A stretch of DNA of 64,000 bases. It comes from JAMQPK01 sp963782595. Its GTDB lineage: Bacteria > Acidobacteriota > Vicinamibacteria > Vicinamibacterales > JAMQPK01. The translations under genes were made by a program, and so were the position numbers. Each line of letters opens with the position of its first letter. The stretch's first letter is position 1. The notes under the pieces were generated by a model. The model had not been told where the DNA came from, did not search any database, and saw only the letters and a program-made list of their open reading frames with translations. Positions 17,969 to 25,215 of this stretch are shown here, in pieces. The stretch is from contig CAWAKJ010000001.1 in NCBI GenBank assembly GCA_963782595.1, forward strand, positions 1,240,001-1,304,000, written 5' to 3'.

Positions 17969-20900
17969 CTACTTCAAAAGCGCATGGTCACGTAACTCGT
18001 TCAGCGCCGCGCGGCGCTCGGCTGTGTCGATGAGGGGAAATGTGTCGAGGACATGCGCGAAATCGTCCAGGGTCAGCCCGTAACACGCAGCCGCGAGCGC
18101 CTGCAGGCGCGCGTAGTGGTGCGACGACCATCGAGTGGTGAGCCGGTGCGACAGCCCCACAATGTTCTCGAACGCGGGCGAGTCACCTGATGGCTTCGGT
18201 ACCCGCAGCGATTCGACAGTTGCCGACCCGAGGTGCGTCGTCATGACCTGCCGCGCCAGATAGTTCGCCACGTAGCTATTGAGCATCGCGCACAGGAACG
18301 CCTGATTGTCTGCCGAAAGGCGCGTCTTCAGGCAGAAGAGCGAGTGCGTGGTGACGACGCCGGGCGGCAACACCGCGGCGATGAGCGACAGTCGGTTGGT
18401 CGAGCTCGCGACGTCGCGATATGCAAGACGCGCGCGGCCAAACGTGGCGGCGTCGAGCAGTTTTTCCGCCGCACGTGCCGAGATTCTGAGCGTGGAGCGA
18501 TCCACGTGCACGGCGAACGGTTCGATGTGCTTGCCTTCGAGCACGGGCAGACCAGTACGTCCTGAATGAAAGTGGATGCGGTCGTCCGTGGCGTTGAGCT
18601 CGCGTCCGAACTTGACGCTCCAGCCGTCCGCGGCGTCGAGCCGCGGGATCGCATGAACGATTTGTTCGAGGATGCGCAGGTCCGTCGCGGTCCGCAGCTC
18701 TGGTATCGCCAGCTTCTCTTTGTCGAGCGCGGCGATAAACGACGGCGTCAGCGTGATGGGATGCGACGGTGTGACGGGGCGGTCGCCCGTATCGGGGATC
18801 GTCTCGAGCTCTGCGGCTTCGTCGATGCCGAAGCGGCACGAGATCCGATCGGTCGGTTCGCCCTTTGTTGCCGTGCAGACGAGAAACCGGACGCTGCGGT
18901 GAATCGGGAAGATCGCTCTGCGATTGTCGAAACCGCTGATGGTGTCGATGTTCGTGCGCGTCAGCAGCAGACGCCGAAGGGGCGCCGATGTGTGGTCGGT
19001 TGCGAATCCGGACGGCAGCACAAGGCCGATGCGGCCGTCGCGTCGGGTCAACGTGAGCGCGCGCTCGAGAAAGATCTGGTATCGGTTGATGTGTCCCGCG
19101 CCCTGGTGCCGATACACGCCGGAACAGCGAAAGAACGTCTTCTCGGCCCCACCTGCGCGCAGCATGTCCCACGGAGGGTTCCCGAGCACCGCGTCGAAGC
19201 CGCCGTTGGGCAGCGGCTGGCCCTCTTGGTCGAAATAGACCTCTGGAAACTCGAACATCCAGTGGAAGAAACGGTGCGTGCGCCCGATTTGGCCGGCCTC
19301 GTCCAGCAGTGGTGTCGAGAAATGCTCTGGAAGGCTGCATCGGCCGGTCCGGATCTTGTCTGCAAGCGATGCGAAGACCGCCGAATCGGGCGTCCGTTCG
19401 GGGTCTGGCCACATCCAGCAGGCGCACCACAGATCCGCAAGAGTTCGCCATTCTGTGGCAACACGCAGCCGGTTGAGCCGCTGCTCCTTTTCCCGTACGA
19501 CGTCGGCTGTATCGTCGTGCGTCTCGGCAAGCCATCGACGTTCGGCCACAGCCCGCGCAAGCGAGAGCTCGAGGTCTGCATCGGTGAAGAGCGGCATGTC
19601 CGGGCTGCGAGGAGGGCGGCAGCCGGCGCTAGGCGGTTGACGGACAAGATCGAGCGGCGATGCTCCCAGCAGACTGTTGCCGCACATGAGGTGGTGATCG
19701 AGAAACGTGAGCGGCTTGTTCGCCGACAACGTCGCCAGCCACAACGAGAGCCGCGCCAGTTGAACCGCCGTGGAATTGAGATCGACGCCGAACAGGCAGC
19801 GCTGTGCGACGAGGCGTCTGAACGCTGCGCGGTCGGTTTCGTCGATGTCCCCTTCGTGCACTGTGCCTTCGGCGAGAAGCGCCCGCTCGTATGCGCGCGC
19901 AAGGTAACGGCACGCCGTCACGAGAAACGCGGCGCTTCCCATGGCAGGGTCGACGATACGGAGGCGCAGAATGCGCTCGCTGGCGGCGCCCTCCACGAGC
20001 GGGTGCAACGTGCGACGCACCACGAAATCGGTGATCGCCTGCGGCGTGTAGAACGATCCGCTCGATTTTCGAGCGCCACCACCCCGCCGGAAGACAATCT
20101 GATTCCGGCTGGAGTCGGCGAAAGCGGGCTCGTAGTCGAGCACACTCTCATAGACGGCACCAAGCTGTTCAACTCCCAGGTCTCGATAGTCGATGCGCGC
20201 TCCCGGCCGGGTCGTCGACACGGCCAGCAGCGCCAGGCGCGCCGCCTCGTCGTCGACACCGCACGATTCGGCAATGGGGGAGCGTGCTGGCGAGAACAGC
20301 CGCCCGTTGAATGGCGGCACAACCAGGCTGCCAGCCCGGCATCCCTTATGCGCAAGTCGGGAAATGGCCTGAAGCGTTTCCCACAACCCGCGCATGGGGA
20401 CGTGACGCTCGGCCTGGTCGCGGAGCGATTCGATGGTGTAACTCTCCCGGTAAAGAGGATGCCAGTTGGGTACGAGCCCGCGCGATTCGGCGAACATCAG
20501 AAACAGCAGCCGGTAGACGACCGTCAACGATTCGTCGAGCAATCGGGAAAGCTCGTGCCGGCCGCATTTGTTGAGCGCGCCAAGCAGATGCTGAACGGCG
20601 TCGACGACGCCGAACCTGAGCGACCGGCTGACGGCCTGTCCGTGACGCGCTGACGAACGAATCACCTGGACGACGAGCGAAGGCTCGCCGGTAACTTCGC
20701 GAAAGGCTTCGTCGCGAAAAACTCCCCAGAAGACACGGAAGGTCGGCTGACAGGCCATCGTCTGCTCGAGATCGAACTGAAGGTGCGCGCGCGAGTACGT
20801 GCGCTGAGTGTCGACGAGGCGCCATTCACGCCCGTTCGTGCAGAAGACCCACGGAGCATGGAGTCCGATTCCGCTGCGGACCGCCAGACGCCATACGCGG

Positions 20901-21226
20901 TCGAGCGAGACGTTCCACGTTGCCGCGAACAGGAGCAAGCGGTTGCCCGCGCCATTCAGAATCGCGTGCAGTGTGCCGTCTTTGTCTACACTGGGCGTGC
21001 CCACGCTGAAGCCGAGGTGCTCTGCGAGCGGAGCCGCGGCGACATCCCATATGACTCGCACGCTCGAGGCAGGCCCGAGCTGCGTAGATGCAGCGCGCCA
21101 CCATCGCGTCACTGATTGATATGCCGCGCCGGCCTCGGCTTCGCCAAGCCGGCCGGCAAACTCCTCGTGCAAAATGCGCTCGGCGAAGTGATGCGAGACG
21201 AGGGACCCGCTCAGGCCAGTCAGCAT
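17969..21226 (-). CDS. Eco57I-type N6-adenine DNA methyltransferase, DrmMI-like
   Basis: This 1085-residue protein is a large DNA methylase of the type found in type IIG, BREX and DISARM systems. The N-terminal third has FCTNGREWRLVDTQRTY and LLFLMFAESRGLVPNW. Then comes GSFYTPQAITDFVVRR, motif I as DPAMGSAAFL (about residue 426) and motif IV NPPW (about residue 682). A target-recognition-like end follows (LPVLEGKHIEPFAV, with VATIES-like VPKPSG). Motif I has Ala where the second Gly is usual. I see no clear PD-(D/E)xK nuclease motif, though the N-terminal domain is about the right size for a decayed one. The ATG overlaps the helicase stop in ATGCTGA, so the two are translated together. Confidence 0.88.
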   Translation of the reverse strand: MLTGLSGSLVSHHFAERILHEEFAGRLGEAEAGAAYQSVTRWWRAASTQLGPASSVRVIWDVAAAPLAEHLGFSVGTPSVDKDGTLHAILNGAGNRLLLFAATWNVSLDRVWRLAVRSGIGLHAPWVFCTNGREWRLVDTQRTYSRAHLQFDLEQTMACQPTFRVFWGVFRDEAFREVTGEPSLVVQVIRSSARHGQAVSRSLRFGVVDAVQHLLGALNKCGRHELSRLLDESLTVVYRLLFLMFAESRGLVPNWHPLYRESYTIESLRDQAERHVPMRGLWETLQAISRLAHKGCRAGSLVVPPFNGRLFSPARSPIAESCGVDDEAARLALLAVSTTRPGARIDYRDLGVEQLGAVYESVLDYEPAFADSSRNQIVFRRGGGARKSSGSFYTPQAITDFVVRRTLHPLVEGAASERILRLRIVDPAMGSAAFLVTACRYLARAYERALLAEGTVHEGDIDETDRAAFRRLVAQRCLFGVDLNSTAVQLARLSLWLATLSANKPLTFLDHHLMCGNSLLGASPLDLVRQPPSAGCRPPRSPDMPLFTDADLELSLARAVAERRWLAETHDDTADVVREKEQRLNRLRVATEWRTLADLWCACWMWPDPERTPDSAVFASLADKIRTGRCSLPEHFSTPLLDEAGQIGRTHRFFHWMFEFPEVYFDQEGQPLPNGGFDAVLGNPPWDMLRAGGAEKTFFRCSGVYRHQGAGHINRYQIFLERALTLTRRDGRIGLVLPSGFATDHTSAPLRRLLLTRTNIDTISGFDNRRAIFPIHRSVRFLVCTATKGEPTDRISCRFGIDEAAELETIPDTGDRPVTPSHPITLTPSFIAALDKEKLAIPELRTATDLRILEQIVHAIPRLDAADGWSVKFGRELNATDDRIHFHSGRTGLPVLEGKHIEPFAVHVDRSTLRISARAAEKLLDAATFGRARLAYRDVASSTNRLSLIAAVLPPGVVTTHSLFCLKTRLSADNQAFLCAMLNSYVANYLARQVMTTHLGSATVESLRVPKPSGDSPAFENIVGLSHRLTTRWSSHHYARLQALAAACYGLTLDDFAHVLDTFPLIDTAERRAALNELRDHALLK

Positions 21227-23595
21227 GTAAACAGGAGCAGCACAATTTCCGGATCGTCCGGAGCCAATACGCGCGAGTCGCCCGCGAGCCGATCTCTAAA
21301 GGCGTCGCTGTCGCGTTGAACGGCATCGCTCTGGTACCGCAAAGCGGATTGCTGTTTCAACGCCCGGCTGTCGAAGAGTCCCGCCTGCACCAGCGGTTCC
21401 AGGCGGACGCCGTGGCTGGCAATGTGGTACTCGCGCGCGAGTGCGCGTGCGGCCCACTGGGCAGAGTCGCGTGCGATGGTCTCTTCGCGCGCTCGCAGAT
21501 GCTGGCCCGCGGCCTGGATGAGAGCCGGACGCAGTGAGGTGACGAGGGCCTCGGCTGTGGCTCGTACATTTCGCCGTACGAGGCGACGCTGCGTCACGTC
21601 GAAGCGCACGCCGATCGCGATGAGAGCATCTTCGACGAATCGCCCCGCACCAGACACGATTCGAAGGCGCATGAAAGCGATGAGATGTTTGCGAAGTCCG
21701 CTGTTACGAAACGCCACAACGCTGACAGGCACCAGGCCCTCTGGAATGATCATCCGGTCCGTATCGACGTCGCGAGCCGCCACAAGGCGATGCGCCTCGT
21801 CCCTTGCGGCATCGCGCACATCCGCGCTGGTTGTGTTGGCCGGTTCGATGTTTGGTCTGGGAGCCGGTTCAGACCGATCGATCACGCATGCGGCCAGTTC
21901 GATCTCGCTCATGCGGATTCGATCGAGGCGCCGCAGAAGGCCGGCCAGGACCTCGCCCTCCGCTGTGCCCGCGGCAAACAAGTTGATCGCATGTACAGTG
22001 CGCGTCTGGCCGATGCGATCGACACGGCCGATCCGCTGCTCGAGGCGAATCGGGCTCCATGGAAGCTCGAGATTGACGACGAGGCGGCAGTGGTGCTGAA
22101 GGTTCAGCCCGTGGGAGCCCGCATCGGTCGCGAGCAGCAGATCGGCTGCGCCGGTCGTGAATGCTGCGATCGACTCCCGGCGTTCCTGGGATGTCTGACC
22201 GCCGTGGAGCAGTGTCGCGCGTCTGAGCGATCCGATCGCAGATTCAATCGCCTGAAGGGTGTCGCGATATTCAGTAAAGACGATGACCGGCTCGCGGACA
22301 CGCCGCAGGATTCGACGCAGCGCATGAAACTTCCGCTCGTCCATTGCGGCGCGCCGCGCCGCCTGGACGAGACCCTCGAGTACGGCGCGCTCCTCGTCTG
22401 CCCGGTCGAATGCCGGCAGGCTGGGCAGCAGAGGCTGGTCGGAATCCTCCGTGTCGCCATCGAACGGGAGTGTAGGTTGTGACGGCGAGTCGACCTGCGC
22501 GTCCAGGCCAGCGACGCGGCGTTCGAGCGACCGCAGGAGCGAGTGAGCGCTCGAAAACGCGCGCTTGGCGAGCACCAGGGCGACCAGCTGTGCGTCCTGT
22601 CGACCGGCGGTGCGCGAGATCGCCCAGAGCCGGGCCAGATATCCGTCGAGTTGCCGGTGCATCTCAATCGCGTCCGGCGTCTGGTGCACCGGAAGCAGAT
22701 GCGCGCGCCGCTGCCGGGGAAGGCCGGCCTGCTCGCGTGTGCGGCGGAACAGGAGAATCGACTCCTCACCGTCGAGTTGTCCGAGCTCGCAGAGGGCGCG
22801 ATAGGCCTGCTCATCGCCGGCGTGCGGAGTACCGGTGACGAGCACCAGGTGCCGAGCGCGAGCGGCGACCGATCGTACCGCCTCGTATCGCAGCGACGCG
22901 AGGTTGGCCTGGTGCGCCTCGTCGACGATGACCAAATCCCACAGTTCTGCAGCCACCGATCGAAATACTTCGGGCTGCTTGATGAAGTCGATTGACGTGA
23001 TGACGACCGATTCGAGCGTCCACGGATTCACGCCGTACGGGAGAGAGCCCGCGAGCAGCGAGAGCGACGCCGCGTCGATGACGCTCGATGAAATGTCGAA
23101 ACGCTGGCGCAGCTCGTCGGCCCACTGCTGGCGCAGTCCCGGCGGCGTGATGATGAGAGCACGATCGCACCAGGAGCGCTGTCGCAGCTCTGCGAGCATC
23201 AGGCCTGCCTGTATCGTCTTGCCCAGACCGACCTCGTCCCCCAGAAGGAATCGTGACGCGCGTCCTTGAATCAGGGCGAGTGCGGGTTCGAGCTGAAACG
23301 GCAGGATGGAGATGGCCGCGCGTGGTACCGCGCACAGCTGCCCGTGCACCCGTTGTCGCGACAGGCGGGCGCGGAAGAGGCGCCTCCACCGTTGCCGGGT
23401 GACGGCGCGAATGCGCGATGCTGGATGGGAAAGCGCGGGACGGTCGAACGGCAGCAGCAACCTGCACTGCTGTGGCACGAGGGAGGACTCCGCACTCGCA
23501 AGCGTGAGCAGAGTGGAATCGGCAAACGCCTCTGCCTTTTCAACGACCCATCGTCCACCGCGCACGGTGACGCGGTCGCCGGCTGTCAAGCGCAC
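21220..23595 (-). CDS. SNF2/RapA-like helicase, DrmD-like
   Basis: This 791-residue superfamily 2 ATPase starts at the GTG at 23595. A longer frame exists to 23682, but it translates the inverted CACAGAG repeat and is unlikely to be real. Motif I is GDEVGLGKTIQAGL (about residue 125), motif II VDEAHQAN (about residue 225), then LVTGTPH. The C-terminal lobe has VFTEYRDT, LLATDAGSHGLNLQ and LEQRIGRVDRIGQTRTVH. Such proteins translocate on duplex DNA. Paired with an Eco57I-type methylase it matches the drmD-drmMI part of class 1 DISARM defence. The DISARM core genes drmA, drmB and drmC are absent from the neighbourhood. Confidence 0.88.
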   Translation of the reverse strand: MRLTAGDRVTVRGGRWVVEKAEAFADSTLLTLASAESSLVPQQCRLLLPFDRPALSHPASRIRAVTRQRWRRLFRARLSRQRVHGQLCAVPRAAISILPFQLEPALALIQGRASRFLLGDEVGLGKTIQAGLMLAELRQRSWCDRALIITPPGLRQQWADELRQRFDISSSVIDAASLSLLAGSLPYGVNPWTLESVVITSIDFIKQPEVFRSVAAELWDLVIVDEAHQANLASLRYEAVRSVAARARHLVLVTGTPHAGDEQAYRALCELGQLDGEESILLFRRTREQAGLPRQRRAHLLPVHQTPDAIEMHRQLDGYLARLWAISRTAGRQDAQLVALVLAKRAFSSAHSLLRSLERRVAGLDAQVDSPSQPTLPFDGDTEDSDQPLLPSLPAFDRADEERAVLEGLVQAARRAAMDERKFHALRRILRRVREPVIVFTEYRDTLQAIESAIGSLRRATLLHGGQTSQERRESIAAFTTGAADLLLATDAGSHGLNLQHHCRLVVNLELPWSPIRLEQRIGRVDRIGQTRTVHAINLFAAGTAEGEVLAGLLRRLDRIRMSEIELAACVIDRSEPAPRPNIEPANTTSADVRDAARDEAHRLVAARDVDTDRMIIPEGLVPVSVVAFRNSGLRKHLIAFMRLRIVSGAGRFVEDALIAIGVRFDVTQRRLVRRNVRATAEALVTSLRPALIQAAGQHLRAREETIARDSAQWAARALAREYHIASHGVRLEPLVQAGLFDSRALKQQSALRYQSDAVQRDSDAFRDRLAGDSRVLAPDDPEIVLLLFTC

Positions 23596-23632
23596 GTCCG
23601 GCTCATCGCAACGCGCGTGCCGCCGGATCGCG

Positions 23633-23725
23633 GGACACAGAGCACGCAGAGAAACGAAGAGAACACAGAGAATTTCGTTCAAAATTCCTCTGTGTTCTCC
23701 GTTCTTCTCTGTGGTCTCTGTGTCC
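23633..23725. repeat. 93-bp imperfect inverted repeat rich in ACACAGAG
   Basis: The outer arms are GGACACAGAG (23633-23642) and CTCTGTGTCC (23716-23725). The inner arms are GAGAACACAGAG (23659-23670) and CTCTGTGTTCTC (23688-23699), with an A/T-rich loop. It occupies the gap between the Smr gene and the helicase gene, ending at the Smr stop codon. A shorter relative is at 24858-24889. It could form a terminator or cruciform for the minus-strand Smr transcript. Confidence 0.75.
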
Positions 23726-23997
23726 TACGGCGCCTTCAGGATGGCAATTGTTGCGCCCAGGTGCGACTTGGGATCGTCAAAAAATTCCACCACGAGCGGA
23801 TGCCGATCGAGCGCCTGCTGCGCGATGCCGCGCTGCACGCCGCGTCCGCGCCCGTGAATGAGCCGCACCTCGCGCAGCCCGGCGGCATGTGCCTCATTTA
23901 TGTACTCCTCGATGAGCGACGGGATGTCGCGTGGCGCGAACGCATGCAGGTCGAGCGCGCCTTCGATGGGGATCCGCAGCGGGTCTCGATCTTGCAC
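23725..23997 (-). CDS. Small Smr-domain protein
   Basis: This 90-residue protein consists of one Smr (MutS2 C-terminal) domain, a family of nicking endonucleases acting on branched DNA or RNA. The LDLHAF motif near the start and IHGRGRGVQRG in the second half are the conserved signatures. Free-standing Smr proteins are usually larger; this one has only the core. The likely start is GTG at 23997, 5 nt after the queF stop, with no strong ribosome site. It is probably cotranscribed with queF. Confidence 0.85.
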   Translation of the reverse strand: MQDRDPLRIPIEGALDLHAFAPRDIPSLIEEYINEAHAAGLREVRLIHGRGRGVQRGIAQQALDRHPLVVEFFDDPKSHLGATIAILKAP

Positions 23998-24002
23998 CGT
24001 GC

Positions 24003-24359
24003 TCAGGTGGTTACGGGCTTTTCGTAGCGCGCGGTCACTTCGGTCTTGATGCCGCCGCGGACGGAGAAGTCGCCGACCACCGTCATCCGGCGGGGCTGGC
24101 AGACTTCGACAAGATCGTCAAGAATCTGATTTGTCACGTTTTCGTAGAAAATGCCTTTGTTGCGGAACTCGATTAGGTAGTATTTGAGGGTCTTCAACTC
24201 GACGCACAGCCGATCGGGCACGTAGACGATGCGAATCTCGCCGAAATCGGGGAGACCGGTTTTGGGACAAACCGATGTGAACTCAGGACATCGGATGGCG
24301 ATCTCGTAGTCGCGGTTGGGCTGAGGGTTGGGAAACGTTTCGAGGGTCGTGCTTGACAT
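24003..24359 (-). CDS. queF: NADPH-dependent 7-cyano-7-deazaguanine reductase
   Basis: This 118-residue protein is QueF of the short (unimodular) type. It reduces preQ0 to preQ1 in queuosine biosynthesis. The catalytic cysteine lies in FTSVCPKTGLPDFG and the substrate-binding glutamate in VELKTLKYYLIEFRN. FRNKGIFYENVTNQI and GDFSVRGGIKTEV complete the T-fold. Other queuosine genes (queC, queD, queE, tgt) are not in the window. The gene diverges from HU across a 179-bp region that carries a promoter and a leader hairpin on the HU side. Confidence 0.95.
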   Translation of the reverse strand: MSSTTLETFPNPQPNRDYEIAIRCPEFTSVCPKTGLPDFGEIRIVYVPDRLCVELKTLKYYLIEFRNKGIFYENVTNQILDDLVEVCQPRRMTVVGDFSVRGGIKTEVTARYEKPVTT

Positions 24360-24417
24360 GATCGAAAAATTCTAGCATCTATGGGCAGAAACAGGCCGAA
24401 ACCGCGCCCTTCACGAT

Positions 24418-24446
24418 TTGACACTGTGCGGAGCGCGCGCTAGGAT
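24418..24446 (+). promoter_or_regulatory. Sigma70-type promoter for the HU gene
   Basis: TTGACA at 24418-24423 and TAGGAT at 24441-24446 are separated by 17 nt. The -35 box is perfect and the -10 box matches at four of six bases. It implies a leader of about 85 nt before the HU start. Confidence 0.6.
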
Positions 24447-24470
24447 ACGGCGTTTTTTTCTCTTCGTAAT

Positions 24471-24504
24471 CCGCGAGTGCTGTCGCGCGCATTGGCACTC
24501 GCGG
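24471..24504 (+). promoter_or_regulatory. Leader hairpin upstream of the HU gene
   Basis: CCGCGAGTGC (24471-24480) and GCACTCGCGG (24495-24504) are perfect 10-bp arms around a 14-nt loop. It sits between the promoter and the ribosome site, preceded by a run of seven T. There is no T-run after it, so it is more likely a mRNA-stability or translation element, or a binding site, than a terminator. Confidence 0.55.
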
Positions 24505-24538
24505 CCTTACCACGCGCGCTCAAGTCAGGGGGACGCCG

Positions 24539-24838
24539 ATGGCGGACGCCCGCAGAATGGGCAAGTCGGAACTCTTCTCACACTTCGCCGAGCGGTTCGA
24601 AGTGAAGCGGACGCAGGCTCGCGAATTTTTCGATGAGCTCACGACGCTGGCCGAGAAGGAATTGAAGCGGTCGGGCGAATTCGTGCTGCCCGGGATGGTG
24701 AAGCTGGTCAAGCAGCATCGGAAGGCCCGGATGGGACGCAATCCTGCAACCGGCGAAGCAATCAAGATCCCGGCGAAAACCGTCGTGAAGGCCAGGATCG
24801 CGAAGCAGCTGAAAGACGCCGTTCTGCCGCGCAAGTAG
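24539..24838 (+). CDS. HU/IHF-family DNA-binding protein
   Basis: This 99-residue protein is a nucleoid-associated histone-like protein that bends DNA as a dimer. It has the helical N-terminal part (MGKSELFSHFAERFEVKR and FFDELTTLAEKELK) and the beta-arm signature MGRNPATGEAIKIPAKTVVK. A shorter start at the Met in MGKSEL is possible; the ATG at 24539 has GGGGG upstream. The promoter and leader hairpin suggest its own regulated transcript. Confidence 0.93.
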   Translation: MADARRMGKSELFSHFAERFEVKRTQAREFFDELTTLAEKELKRSGEFVLPGMVKLVKQHRKARMGRNPATGEAIKIPAKTVVKARIAKQLKDAVLPRK

Positions 24839-24857
24839 CGACGCGAGAGCAGGGTAG

Positions 24858-24889
24858 AGGACACAGAGAGCTCCCCCTCTGTGTTCTCC
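24858..24889. repeat. Short relative of the ACACAGAG inverted repeat
   Basis: AGGACACAGAG and CCTCTGTGTTCTC face each other around a short loop (agctcc). It follows the HU stop by 20 nt and faces the end of the convergent 80-residue gene, so it may act as a shared terminator. It shares its core with the larger repeat at 23633-23725. Confidence 0.65.
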
Positions 24890-24919
24890 AGGTTTTCCTT
24901 GCGGGTGCGCGGCCTTCGA

Positions 24920-25162
24920 TCAGGCAGCCGCGATGCGCGCGAGCACCCTGCTGTAGATCGTCGCAGGCATCAGCCGCGCCATTCTCCACTCCAGATCGCC
25001 CAGAGAGCTGCCGTCGACAATGATGCGATCACCGGGGCCGAGCATCAGCTCGGAGCTGTACCGCTGCGTCCCGCGCGGTGTGGTGGCCTCGAAGTACTTG
25101 ACGGGGTAGACCTGCCCTTCGATTTCGATGCCGCCCGTCTTGATGAGTCTTCTCGAGATCAT
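24920..25162 (-). CDS. Small hypothetical protein, 80 residues
   Basis: I do not recognise the family. The ATG at 25162 has a strong AAGGAG 6 nt upstream, which decides the start against a longer reading. The protein is SH3-like by pattern: ISRRLIKTGGIEIEGQVYPV, then TTPRGTQRYSSELML, GPGDRIIVDGSSLGDLEWRM and a helical end (TIYSRVLARIAA). It has no signal peptide or membrane segment. It lies 53 nt downstream of the sensor-kinase gene on the same strand and could be the last gene of that operon, though its own ribosome site is good. Confidence 0.7.
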   Translation of the reverse strand: MISRRLIKTGGIEIEGQVYPVKYFEATTPRGTQRYSSELMLGPGDRIIVDGSSLGDLEWRMARLMPATIYSRVLARIAAA

Positions 25163-25215
25163 GAGTTCTCCTTCTGTATCTGCGTCTCTACGAATCTGCG
25201 AATTCACAACGTCCT

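Noticed and set aside
18566..20653. A 695-codon open frame on the plus strand opposite the methylase gene
   Set aside because: It is antisense to a well-supported methylase, has Arg/Ala-rich low-complexity translation and no recognisable domain. Such frames are common in high-GC DNA.
17969..23595. A complete DISARM, BREX or type I restriction system
   Set aside because: Only the helicase and methylase are present. There is no drmA/B/C, pglZ, brxC, hsdR or hsdS within the window.
23596..23682. N-terminal extension of the helicase to 23682
   Set aside because: It translates the CACAGAG inverted repeat; conserved-looking sequence begins near the GTG at 23595.
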